DNA of 64,000 nucleotides from Pollenia angustigena (taxonomy: Eukaryota; Arthropoda; Insecta; Diptera; Polleniidae): assembly GCA_930367215.1 (NCBI GenBank), contig OV884056.1, forward strand, positions 51,832,308-51,896,307, written 5' to 3'. The notes beneath the pieces are model-generated. The model did not search any database, had not been told where the DNA came from, and worked only from the letters and a program-made list of their open reading frames with translations. Of this stretch, positions 12,924-22,975 are shown piece after piece. Positions within the stretch are counted from its first letter, which is position 1. Every line of letters begins with the position of its first letter. The translations under genes were made by a program, and so were the position numbers.

Positions 12924-13435
12924 ATCGGATACCTATGGTAAACAACTGGGAGAATCCAATTCAACATAGCGTTCATTTGGACAATTTGTTTAGCGGCTAC
13001 CATTTGCTTTGCCCTCTACAAGAAAAAAGTTTTGTGCAACAGATTGGAAGGCGCAAGCCTGAAAATTTGCATTGGTTCGATGAAGAGATAATGTAGAGGT
13101 CACTTTAGCTAAAAATTATGATCATATGTATCCGATAAAAAAATGTTATTCGATACGAAACTAAAAAAACGGGTCCCTGAGCCCCAAGTCAACCTTATTT
13201 TTAACTATAATACGTATATGGGAGGCGTTGACTTACATGATAACATCATAGTTAATTATCGGATTAAAATATGAGGCAAGAAGGTGGCCACTTTGGGTTA
13301 GTGCTGGGATACTATCGATATTTTCTACTATCGATATTTATCGAAAGTTAAGATTTCACTATTGATATATCGATATTACTATCGACTGAATGTTTGTACT
13401 TAAGAAGGAAAACTTAAACTAGTTTTTTATCAGTG

Positions 13436-14065
13436 CTCATGTTCTGTAACTCTCGCGTCGAGAAACTTTTCGATTGAAATGTGTAAAATGAAACAAAAAT
13501 GCCATATAATGAAAAAAACAGCTGTTTTTCTCACTAACTGTAACGTCTGTAACTTTTTTTTGGCGAGTACTAGCTGTCACGCAAGGATATAACTCGCCAG
13601 TTTACAGAAAAACTGTGTCTGTAACATTTTTGTGAGAAGAGTTCCCGCTTTGAACTGTCTAATAAACTCACGAAAAAAAATGGGGCGAGAAAAAATTTTA
13701 ACACTAAAAAACAATTCAAAATGCAAAACACAAAGAAAAATAATAATAATATTTTGTTCTTGGCACATTTTGTATATTTGGTAAAGCCGACGGTTGTATA
13801 TTCGCCGCCGTCGTTGAAAAATTTGGAATTTTAGTAAATTTTGGACGCCGTCAACGAATGTGTTACTCGCGTTTTCAACGTCTGCAATGTCACATCGGCT
13901 TCGAGTTTAATGTTACGACGTTCATAACGTAACGACGTAATCTCTTTTGATAGTTTTCGACATAAGTTACAGACACAGTTTTTTCTCACTTTTCGGGAAA
14001 CGATGGAATATTTTGTTTCACTTCTTTTCGATGCGAGAAGTTCTCACTAAAGTTACAGAGCATTT
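13436..14065. mobile_element. Inverted-repeat element, CATGTTCTGTAACT ends (copy A)
   Basis: The ends are inverted copies of ATGTTCTGTAACT with one difference. Internal segments are homologous, in inverted orientation, to copy B at 30974-31746, including the words ATTTCAATCGAAAAGT and GACGGCGGC. It is non-coding. Flanking TATCGATA repeats (13,310-13,380 and 14,325-14,365) may belong to an older element into which this one jumped. Confidence 0.6.
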
Positions 14066-15005
14066 GGATTTTTTTTACAACATTACAAAAATATTTGACA
14101 TTTCAGTCTTTATATAAACATGTACAAATTTCGACTTAAAGGCCCTTAATTAGCAGTAAAAAGCACTGCTAAGCAATCCATACCACTTGCCATTCTTGTT
14201 GTTTGTATTCATTGCTGTAATTCAGCGCGAATTAATACTAGCAACTAAAAATTTGCGGCAAAAAAACTGTGTGTGTATAGCTGCTGTTAGATGTCTTCAT
14301 AGCTGTATTTTAAATAATAAAAATATCGATATTTATATTTTTCCTATCGATATTTTCGATATTTTAAGACTGCTATCGCCGATGCAAAATAAGCAAGAAT
14401 AATACTGCCTATACTTTCCCTAAATGCAATGTCAATTTACATGTGCGAAATTGCTTCGAGACTTACCACACAAATTTTAAATAACTTGTTTATTCAATAA
14501 ACTAAAATATTTAATAAATTGTTCATTTTTTTTATTTATCTTTAGGCTTACACTCATAAAAAAACTGACCAATTCGTATTTAAATTTTGAAGTACGGTTT
14601 TGACTATCTATCAGTGAAGCTTTTATATTTGCTTATATTAAGTCATCCCCTTTCATTACGAGATTATTTCATTTTATTTCGTATCACAAAATACAGAAAA
14701 TTTGTTGCTCTAATTATCCCAGTGGTCGAGAAATCGACCAGCAGTTTTCACAGGGAGTCGCCGCACTGTGGCTGAAAATTGAATTTCATCGGCCAAAAGT
14801 CCAATTTTTTGTCATCGCCGATTTCAAAAATGTTAATGCCATTCGATAGCAAACATATTAGAACTAAGGTATCCAAAAAACTAGATTAAAATATTGATAA
14901 TTGTGGCTGTGGCATGCTGCTGGAAACAAATATTTTAAGTTGTTTTAGAAAAAAATTAATTTTTGTAAATTTGATCAGAACTAAATTATGATTTCTCGCA
15001 AACCG

Positions 15006-16007
15006 TTATCAATAATGGGTCGAAATTCTTTTTGTTATATTAGTGGGATAGTAGTCTTTAAAAAGTGGTTCATTACATCACTGTATCATTTATACCTGAT
15101 GTGTTATTAAATGTTTCCCCAGGTTCTATATTTAAGTTAAATCCGAATTTTTAGGGTCAAATGGGTTAAAGAGATTTTAGTACCATCAGAAAGCTGAAAG
15201 TGTCCTCTTTAACCCCATATATACTTGTTCAACTGTTTGGAACTGTCTGTTGAACACTTTTTTCATTTTAATGAAATTACTCGCAACATTTTTTTTTGCT
15301 ATTTTTATTTAAGCTGCTCATATGACTGAAAAATAACACAAGGGTTTACGAACGTTTTGTTGGCTGAACATATTTGAATGAAATTTTAAACTGTCATAGC
15401 CGGATAGCTTTTGAGTTGAATTGAAAGAATGGAGGGTCGGGAGTGTGACTTGCGGACCTCTAAAATTGGTAACCTCGGAAATTCAAACTTTTAAAAAATT
15501 CACCAAAAATATTTTATGGATTTCAAAAAAAATTAAATTTAAGGTGTGCTACAAAAAATATGCTTAAATTTTTAGGTTATGTCCTTTGCCTTTGGAGATA
15601 TTCGGATAAAACGGAGTTTTTGGCTTGATTTTATAACGGTTTTTCTAGTTTTTTAATCGGATGGATTATGTTTTATATCAAACTCTTATCAATAGTGGGT
15701 TCAACATTTTTTATACTGGTAGTAAAGCAGTCTTCAAACAATGTTATGTTGTATTACTGTACCGATTATACCTGCTGTGTTATTAAATATTTTTTTAGGT
15801 TCTATATTGTAGTCAAATTGAAATTCAGAAGTATAGAATTTATGAGGGTCAAAAGGGGTTAGAGAGATTTTACTAGCTGTAGGAACCCAAATGCACTTTT
15901 GTACCTGTTTGGACCAGCCTAAAGAACACTTTTTTAGTTTGTGTAAAATTATTCGCAACATTTATTTTGCTCTTTTTATTTTACTTATTCATATGACTGG
16001 AATATAA
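15006..16007. repeat. Diverged direct duplication inside the Transib element
   Basis: Positions 15006-15335 and 15686-16007 align along their length, with anchors TTATCAATA-TGGGT, GTGTTATTAAAT, AGGTTCTATATT and CATATGACTG. I estimate roughly 65-70% identity. The spacing is 680 bp. It is non-coding and probably an old tandem duplication of the Transib interior. Confidence 0.6.
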
Positions 16008-16686
16008 ATGTACCAAGCCAAGTTGTGCTAGGTATTTTATATTATATAATTACCAATACCTGTGGGATTTTAAGCGTATCCTACTTTAGCCCAATTTAGT
16101 TTTTTATTCTACCTTATTATGCTACCTAGGAACACAGTATAACGCTTATTTATTTTTCTAATCTAAAAAGTTTTCTAGTGGAACTGGTTCCAGTTGAACC
16201 TGTTGTAGAGTTGATAATGTAGAAACCTATTCACAAAATGATCATAGGTATTATTACATGCCTATACATTTTTTTAAAGGTATAGTGGCACGAGGCGAAT
16301 GTATATGCATATAAAGGTAATATGAATACGAATTTCTCCAGAAATATATAAATATGTTTATATTTTTCAAAAGAAAACATTAAGTGTATGCTTGTAGAAG
16401 CAATTTATAGTCAGTTTGCCATTTTTACTCCCATATGCCCTATTCCAAATCAAATTTTTCAAACAAAAAAAAAGCAAAAAAAATTATTTGAGTAAAAAAT
16501 TCTAATAATTCAGCACACCGATTTTTATACATTTAGAACAGTAATGTTTTCTAATATGTCCATTATTTTCTAGAAAATTCTGAGCAATATCGAATGGTAA
16601 ATTATATTGCCTTTATTGAACAAAAAAAAAAAAAATTTAAAGCCGTTTTACGGGATTGGGAATTCGGGTATTTGTTTATCAAAAAT

Positions 16687-16972
16687 GGGGATGTTTTTCA
16701 GTCCACTGTTTTAAGAACTTTTTAATCTACATAACTGCCAAAATTCATTATGATACCTTTATTCATGTTAGATTTATAGAATGTCAAACATTAAAATAAT
16801 TAAAATATAGTGAAAATGAATAAAAGGGCTTTCAATATGAGTAAAAAATAATATTTTTAAGGTTTGACATTCTATAAATCTGACATGAACAAAGATATGC
16901 TAACGAAATTCGGCAGTTATGTAGATTAAAAAGTTCTTAAAACAGTGGGCTGAAAAAAATCCCACTTTTTTA
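16687..16972. repeat. Long inverted repeat, arms about 105 bp
   Basis: The left arm 16687-16790 and right arm 16862-16972 are near-complementary, sharing TCTACATAACTGCC, TTTAGAACTT-like and TTTATAGAATGTCAAAC words. The loop is about 70 bp. It lies in the Transib interior and would fold into a strong hairpin. Confidence 0.7.
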
Positions 16973-17333
16973 ATAAAAAAATACCATAGTTCTCAATCTC
17001 AATCATTAGCATTTTCATACTAAATGCTAAAAAACATCAAAAGTTCAACTTTGGCCTTAAATTTCTCAACAACTACTGAACGGATTTTAACAAAATTTAA
17101 TTAAATGTAAAAAAGTTCAGGAAGTCTTCTCTCCTGCAAAAAAAAACTTGCAAAATTATCTCTATCGGTTCAAAAGTTACAGATTTTTGGCCGATGAAAA
17201 ACGATTTTCAGCCACTGTGCGCCGGCAAAAAAAAAAAAAGTTGTAGAAGTTAAGTTTGGCCGATTTCTAACTAACCATGAAAATTTGATAAGAATGTACA
17301 AGCATTTATGTAGCTTGGTACAAAATGGGTTAA

Positions 17334-17969
17334 GCTTTAATTTAGTAAATATTAAGAAACTTTAATTGCTTTACGAAAGAAATTATTTCTTTAAAATCCG
17401 AAAAAATAAGGAAATGAGAGAGAATTCCCGAAGGCTTTCTACGTCGAATTGTTATGTCAAATCGTACGGAAAATGTGGAGCCGACACAGTCAACCGAATT
17501 ATTGAAGTAATGTTTACAATGGCGCTAAAACTCTTTCACACTTTTTGCGAATACCAAAAGCGGCATATTATAGTCGTGTAGAACATTATAAGTTATTAAT
17601 AAAAAATATGATAATTTTTTCGGATTGTTAAAAAAGTTCACGCAGGGATCGGGCTGAAGTTTGAAAACCGCAATTTTCATCTCACGGAAATTTAAGAAAA
17701 TATACACCTGATATTTGTTTATATTCCTATACGTATCACTTAAATGCTATTTTGGAATTTATCCACTGCTTTAGATTTAAAAATTTTCCTACGATTTACA
17801 ATTCATCGAGGTTCAAAATTTCTTGCAAGGTTTTAGAAATTTTTTTGCAAAACGACGGGAGACAGGTGTTTTCATTACTAAAACATTATAGCCCCAGAGG
17901 ACAAGTTATACTTGTGTGGGCAATTTAGAAAAAACTTTGAATAAATATAAATATAAATAAATATATTTA
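17334..17969. repeat. Unassigned stretch with a dispersed repeat fragment
   Basis: Segment 17785-17888 is homologous to 50610-50732 (shared CCTACGATTTACAATTCATC, GGGAGACAGG and ACTAAAACATT). It is a fragment of an otherwise unrecognised repeat family. The rest has no gene; a 71-codon ORF at 17366-17581 has no known motif. Confidence 0.5.
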
Positions 17970-18480
17970 TAATTAAAAAAAAAAATATTTTATGGTTTGC
18001 TAAAACATTTGTTGCGAGAACAGTTCTAAAACTAGTCAACCTAACAAGGAAAATACAACATTTTTTTTTCTTAAAATAATCTCCTTTAAGTTCGATACAC
18101 TTTTCCCAGCTATACCTTGTTTATAAATAGATTTGCTAGATTGTTAAAAAGCCAACTATGGCATACATACCAATCTTTTATCACGGAGCCGTTTTCTTCC
18201 AGTTTGAAAATAGAAAAAATAGTCAGAGGAAACTAAATTTGGCGAAGAAGGTGCGTGAGAAGGCAGTTCGAATAGTAATTTAATAATTGTTGCCATTGCA
18301 ATAGCGGATGTGAAAACTTGTGCATAATCTTAATGAATGAGCAGACAAAACCAATTTTCGGCCAATATGATTTTTAAAATCCTTTTTAAAGGACTATCTT
18401 TCAGTTCACATAGCTCATGTAGCTCTAACTGCAATCATCCAATAATATTTTTTGGAATTTTTTAACTTAATGGGACGGTG
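17970..18480 (-). pseudogene. mariner transposase remnant, DD34D spacing
   Basis: The minus strand encodes a decayed mariner C-terminal catalytic region. DYAQVFTSA corresponds to the family's HDNA block, and HAPSSPNLVSSDYFFYFQ to its HPPYSPDLAPSDYFLFP block. Thirty-four residues separate the two aspartates, giving the classical DD34D spacing. Frameshifts, stops and substitutions (YSPDL to SSPNL) show it is dead. No TIRs could be defined. Confidence 0.75.
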
Positions 18481-18659
18481 CTCGTCTTAGTAGCTCCCGC
18501 GGCCTCGAATTAACTCTGCCATTGAATATTTTATAGTCTTAAACAAAGGAGCAGACTACGCAGAGCAGAATCTAACTCGTCTTTAATATTGGTGGGACTG
18601 AGCCATTGAAATGAAAATATTGAATGGCGTAAAATTGACCAGTCTTTTTAAAATGTACA

Positions 18660-19350
18660 TTTATTTGTGGTGGATAAAAAAAAGATGCCAAACAACGTAA
18701 ATAATAAAATTTGTAACGATTTGCTTTTTGCCCTTTTTTGAAATATTTCCATATCTTTGTCTTCTTATTTCAGAACGTTCCACAGTGCAGGACTGAAATA
18801 AGCAGCTGCTATTCCGGAGCAGATATCGAAAAGAAATTTGGTATGTATTAATAAGTGAATCTTTGTAGAAAATATTAGCGTGGTCCGCCAACTTTTATTG
18901 GTAGCCCTCATCATGCATTGGGAAAAAAGTGGTCTATAAATTTGACCAGGCTCATCTGAAACTGAGGTCCGTTTGGCTCCTTCACCCACCCAAAATTTGG
19001 GGTAAGCCATTTTTTTTTACTGCTGGTCACCTAAAAGTACAAAAAGCCACACTGTGAGCTCCTGGGCCAGTTTATAATGCCAGATATTTGGCAAAAACAA
19101 TTTTTTTGACACGGATCTTCATCGAGTTATGGCTCCAATTATTCTTTTGTTTGGTGTTAGGACCAACACTCAGAGGATGATGCATTAAGAAGACATTGCA
19201 TTGTGTTTTAACTAGGAAAATATGTTTTGGTTTAAATTCTCTGCGAAGTTTTTCTGATAATAATAAATTGACCGGAACGACGATGAGTTAAGACAGATGG
19301 ATAATTTTTAACCTTCTGCGGTAGAATTTCAGCCACACAGCTTCCACATT
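18660..19350 (-). pseudogene. Tc1/mariner-type N-terminal remnant and unassigned ORF
   Basis: Near 19,260-19,350 the minus strand reads ANVEAV and then NYPSVLTHRRSGQ. This matches the N-terminal linker (ENVEAVREs-v-eDP--s--RRs) of IS630/Tc1/mariner transposases and resembles the better copy at 35883-36310. The 81-codon ORF at 18765-19010 (-) next to it has no motif I recognise. Several stops interrupt any continuous reading. Confidence 0.45.
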
Positions 19351-19460
19351 GGCAAGTAGTCTCTCCCTCACTGCCAGATATGCTCTCTCTCTCTCTCTCA
19401 CTTTTATCCAATTTCAGGAACTAAACTCAATATTTGTTTATCAGGCATGATACAACACAT

Positions 19461-20677
19461 GATTTCGGGACTCAATTCTGATAATTGGTTATGAAAGTAG
19501 ACCCAAAAAAAGAACTTCTGCATCATTAGTTTGGTCATGGTACATCAAATAATAACTTAAAAATTAATTTGAAGTTAGTAAGTATCGTAAAGGGGAATTA
19601 ATCAAGTTTTAGGCTCTTTTGTTTGTCATAACTCGAGAACCACCCTTGTGGTTCTGATGATCTTATTTTCTTCGTAGGTTGTTCATGTTCATGTTCTGAG
19701 TCTGCATCATTATGCGAGATAGACGTAATATTCAAGGGCATGTTTTGTTCAGTGTGTCCACAAATTTCAAACTGACTAATTTTAGAACTCCACCAACAAA
19801 CCTCCGCAAGCAATGCATCCAATTTTTTGCCTTTGAATCGCTTTTCCATTGGCATGGTCACCTTGTGGAACCTATCTCCTTGTTCGTCCGATTCCTGAGG
19901 TAATTATGCCAAAAAGGTATGAACATATGAACAACCTACGAAGAAAATAAAGTCATCAGAACCACAAGCGTCAACTTCAACGAGGATGGATAGTGACAAT
20001 AATTGAAAATTTTCTAAATTTTGTTTCCATGCATAGATAAGATATACAAATCGCATTTTTTCTGTGTAAGAATAGCTGTAATATGAATCGGAATGTTTAA
20101 TTTCATGCAAAATAAAGAATCAATAAAAAAGTCATCACTGTTTTTTCCAAAGAATTTTGTGGATATCTCTAGCAAATTTTTGTAATTCATACCTTTACTT
20201 AACTGTGAATAAAAGCGAAACGCGTTTATCGATTTACATGATTTATGTCTCATTTTGTTCATAGGTTATGCGACTTTACGTAAAAGTAATAGGACTTGTC
20301 ACTTTTTTACCGTTTTGGATTTTTTATGAATTAAAAATAAAAAATTTCAATTTTTTGGGCAAAAAATATTTTTTTTCTTCATACATTTGTTTATAACTTC
20401 GAAACTGTTGCTTATGTGGCGAAACATTGTATGAACAGATTAAAGCAATTGTAATTCTTAATTTTTTCAATTTGTTTTAGCTTATTCGGACTAGTGGCTC
20501 TCGAGTTATGACAAACAAAAGAGCCTAAAACTTGATAAATTCCCCTTTACGATACTTACTAACTTCAAATTAATTTTTAAGTTATTATTTGATGTACCAT
20601 GACCAAACTAATGATGCAGAAGTTCTTCTTTTTGGGTCTACTTTCATAACCAATTATCAGAACTGAGTCCCGAATCA
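19461..20677. mobile_element. Element with about 185-bp inverted terminal arms
   Basis: Arms 19461-19645 and 20493-20677 are about 95% complementary, with shared words GGGACTCA, ATAATTGGTTATGAAAGTAG and AACTCGAG. A second, internal inverted pair lies at 19640-19690 and 19917-19971 (CCTACGAAGAAAATAA). The interior contains part of a transposon-type protein on the minus strand. Target duplications were not resolved. Probable DNA transposon with long TIRs. Confidence 0.65.
19598..19898 (-). pseudogene. C-terminal fragment of an unnamed insect transposon protein
   Basis: The minus-strand reading QESDEQGDRFH, MPMEKRFKGK and LLAEVCWWSSK resembles a conserved block (S-EQGERFHQD, ME-RYQG, MLADYCW) that I associate with proteins encoded by unclassified insect transposons. 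The rest is acidic with HEHEQPTKKIR, and the reading runs into the left inverted arm at SSYDKQKSLKLD. No upstream catalytic domain is visible, so this is a truncated C-terminus. Family recognition is from memory of the motif and needs a profile search. Confidence 0.5.
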
Positions 20678-21891
20678 ATCACCTGAAAAATGTTGTACTG
20701 TGTAATTAACAAATCCTTGGAGCTTAGGTAACTTGAAACAGTCTTGTCTTGCAAATGATGTCCTTTATTCTTTATTCAGAGAGAAAAAAAAAATGTTTAA
20801 ATATGGTCCCCTCCAACAAAACTATTTTTAAAGAAAATTTTGAACATCAGCGGTAACCATATAATGGTAAAATAAGTCCTCAAACCAGAAGCCCCAGCCA
20901 TATTATTGTTGCCTCAAAACATGTTATTATCAATTATAACTAAAATTTGTTAAGCACTTACACTTAAATTTAAAAACAAATTACATGTGGGCTAATCCGA
21001 CAATTTTTAAACCAAAGGCAGAAATTTAAAGTTGCCCAAAATCCAAATGTTTGTTAATGGAATAATAGGATACATATTCAAGCTTCAACATATACATATA
21101 AGCAATAAGGTTTTACGGTGTTTTTTTTTTGTTCTTGACAGAGGGTAACCTAAACGTACCTCTTGCTTTCATTTATTCTTGTAAAAAAGGGTATTTTCCA
21201 TGGTCAAAAAAGTGGGCAAAACAATCGTTTCAGTATTTAGCGTTTAGCAAAACTTTAATTTGCTTAATTTTCTTTTATTTAAGATAAAAATCATATATGT
21301 AAGTTATCTAATATGTATATATTAAAAAATTTAACTAAAAATGGGTACACTCTGGGTAACGTCCGTAACGGAAAATGGGGTTTTTTAAATTTAACAGAAT
21401 GAATTTTAATAATTTTGTTTTCCAAACTAGCTTTGTAAACAGAGTTTTTTTACACTTTAATCTGATGAAAAAAAGAAATACCTTTATTATGCTTTTTTTT
21501 CTTAATATAAATGACAAAGTGTGTAACGTCCGTAACGGCATGAAAATACCCAAAAGTTTTATTTTAATATTATGAGGTGGAAGTAAGTGTTTATAATGGA
21601 TTATCACCTGCTAAATCTGGACTTAAAATTGCTCTAGGTTGCCGAGAATCCGAAAAACTTCACCTCAAAGTAACAAAAAGTGTGTTTTAATAACATGCGG
21701 CCCCCCAATCTGCAACTTAAATTGAGATGAATTTTAAATTCTTCTGAAACCTAAAATAATTTCTGAATATCAATAATTAGTAATCCATAGCCATGTTGTA
21801 AACCGCAACCTCCATGCACCCCTTCAAATATTTGGTGGTACGCCCATGCTTGCAATGTTTACGTACTGGATTTTCCGTTAGAAATCTTTAA

Positions 21892-22338
21892 CCCTTTCGA
21901 CCCGGATGATACACATGAGTACCACTGTAAGTTTAAACATCCCTAACAGCATCAAATTTAATGTTGCTGGGTTGCGAAATGTACCTTATAGTCTTTAAAG
22001 TCTCCCGACCGTTTTTTGTAAGTGCATAGCATGGTTTTTGCATGATATTGTGCGCGAAAGTTTATTTTACCGGACGGTTGGTACTTATTTGTACCACACA
22101 ACATCCCGAATGGTACGATGATGTACCACAACCACCACAACCCGGACGGTTGGTACTTATTTGTACCACATAACATCCCGAATGGTACAACGATGTACCA
22201 CAACCACCACAACCATCACAGCCACTAATCATTGTTTTTTTGATTTTCTTTTACCGATAAGTTATATATTACTAAAAAATTCGGTTCCAATCAAAAATTT
22301 TGTTTTACCATTGCTATTCGAAAGCCGGGTCGAAAGGG
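21892..22338. repeat. 447-bp TTAA MITE with 72-bp tandem duplication
   Basis: The ends are perfect inverted CCCTTTCGACCCGG, and TTAA flanks both (21888-21891 and 22339-22342), a piggyBac-type signature. Inside, a 72-bp unit is tandemly duplicated at about 22070-22213. Being a multiple of three it keeps a frame open on the minus strand (two copies of WWLWYI-VPFGMLCGTNKYQ), but the peptide has no known domain. Confidence 0.75.
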
Positions 22339-22404
22339 TTAAGCAATTCTTGCTTTGATCTCAAAATTTTGCGCGTGGTGACTCATATATTCGTATTAAT
22401 TAAA

Positions 22405-22975
22405 ATGTGTTCAAATGCAGACAGAGCAAAAAAATTTTGTGCAAATTTGAAAATAATACTGAAAAACTGTTGGTGTTTAAAACTAAAAAGGCAGAAAGAA
22501 AGCGAGCATATCTTGAGAAAATCAAAGAACAGTTAAAAAATAGTGTGTCACAGGCAAAAAGAATAAAAAAAGATAATAGACAACGAGTGGCCAAATTTAG
22601 AGAGTCACATAAATACATTCTGATAAACATTACACAATTCGTAAAAGAATGGAATGTGAGTTGTTTCGAACGGAATTTTTTTGCTACTTCGCATGGAAAA
22701 GGAGTGGTGGACGGTGTTGGCGCTGTTGTTAAGCGAAAAGTTTGGCAACTTGTAAAAACCCAAAATCTCATCTTAAAAAACTTTCGAGATTTTCACAAAT
22801 TAGAAAAAAAAAAAAAAAAATATATATATAAATGGCGTTTTCCTAATTTACGTTGGTAAATATTATGTCAAAACTACATCTGACGAAATATCAAAAACAT
22901 GGATAAATGTTAAAAATATTCCAGCTCTTAAATCATATCATTATTTTTTCGGGATTTTCCAATGACAATACTATA
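22405..22975 (+). pseudogene. Decayed gene for a basic protein with HGKG-DG-G--VKR motif
   Basis: The reading starts MCSNADRAKKF. After a one-base frameshift it continues with NNTEKLLVFKTKKAERKRAY and a Lys-rich helix, then KEWNVSCFERNFFATSHGKG, VVDGVGAVVKRKVWQL, and after a stop-bearing stretch NIPALKSYHYFFGIFQ. The basic start (ADRAKKF, ERKRAY) looks DNA-binding. The FFATSHGKG-VDGVGA-VKR block is a conserved pattern I have seen in unclassified arthropod proteins, but I cannot name the family. It is the only coding sequence in the 2.6-kb element. Confidence 0.55.

Larger units (their letters stand above)
11498..13290 (+). pseudogene. piggyBac transposase fragments, split by a hAT insertion
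   Basis: Plus-strand sequence just before 11,600 encodes a piggyBac core block (GKPIIRFGYEYWCLCSYKG). After the hAT the reading resumes with HLDNLFSGYHLLC, and near 13,200 with the hallmark YNTYMGGVDLHDN followed by NYRIKI. These are conserved piggyBac DDE-domain and C-terminal motifs. Frameshifts and stops separate the blocks and the N-terminal third is missing, so this is an inactive relic. Orientation and order agree with the TTAA-bounded element that contains it. Confidence 0.8.
14764..17219. mobile_element. Non-autonomous Transib-type element
   Basis: The ends are CACTGTGGCTGAAAATTG and the inverse of CACAGTGGCTGAAAATCG, similar over about 38 bp. CGCCG lies directly outside both ends (14759-14763 and 17220-17224). 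CACWRTG ends plus a 5-bp CG-rich duplication are the Transib hallmark. At both ends a CCAAAA-type nonamer-like block follows the heptamer after 22 bp. The left end shares AAAAGTCCAATTTTTT with the autonomous Transib at 58989-62246. No RAG1-like coding is visible. It sits in the right arm of the piggyBac element. Confidence 0.8.
9716..17329 (+). mobile_element. piggyBac-type element, 7.6 kb, filled with nested insertions
   Basis: TTAA lies immediately outside both ends (9712-9715 and 17330-17333), and both ends begin with the same 14-bp inverted CCCATTTTGTACCA, a typical piggyBac arrangement. Transposase fragments on the plus strand (11498-13290) confirm the family. The palindrome GGTCGAGATGTCGACC occurs near the left end, again near 11,088, and in diverged inverted form near 14,720. 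Insertions inside are a TA-flanked TIR element, a hAT with a mariner inside it, an inverted-repeat element and a non-autonomous Transib, which account for most of the length. Confidence 0.8.

Noticed and set aside
15006..16007. CRISPR-like or satellite array
   Set aside because: Only two diverged copies with 680-bp spacing; no regular spacers, and the context is a eukaryotic transposon.
22400..22771. 123-codon minus-strand ORF
   Set aside because: Antisense of the HGKG-motif gene; Phe/Leu/Cys-rich low-complexity reading.
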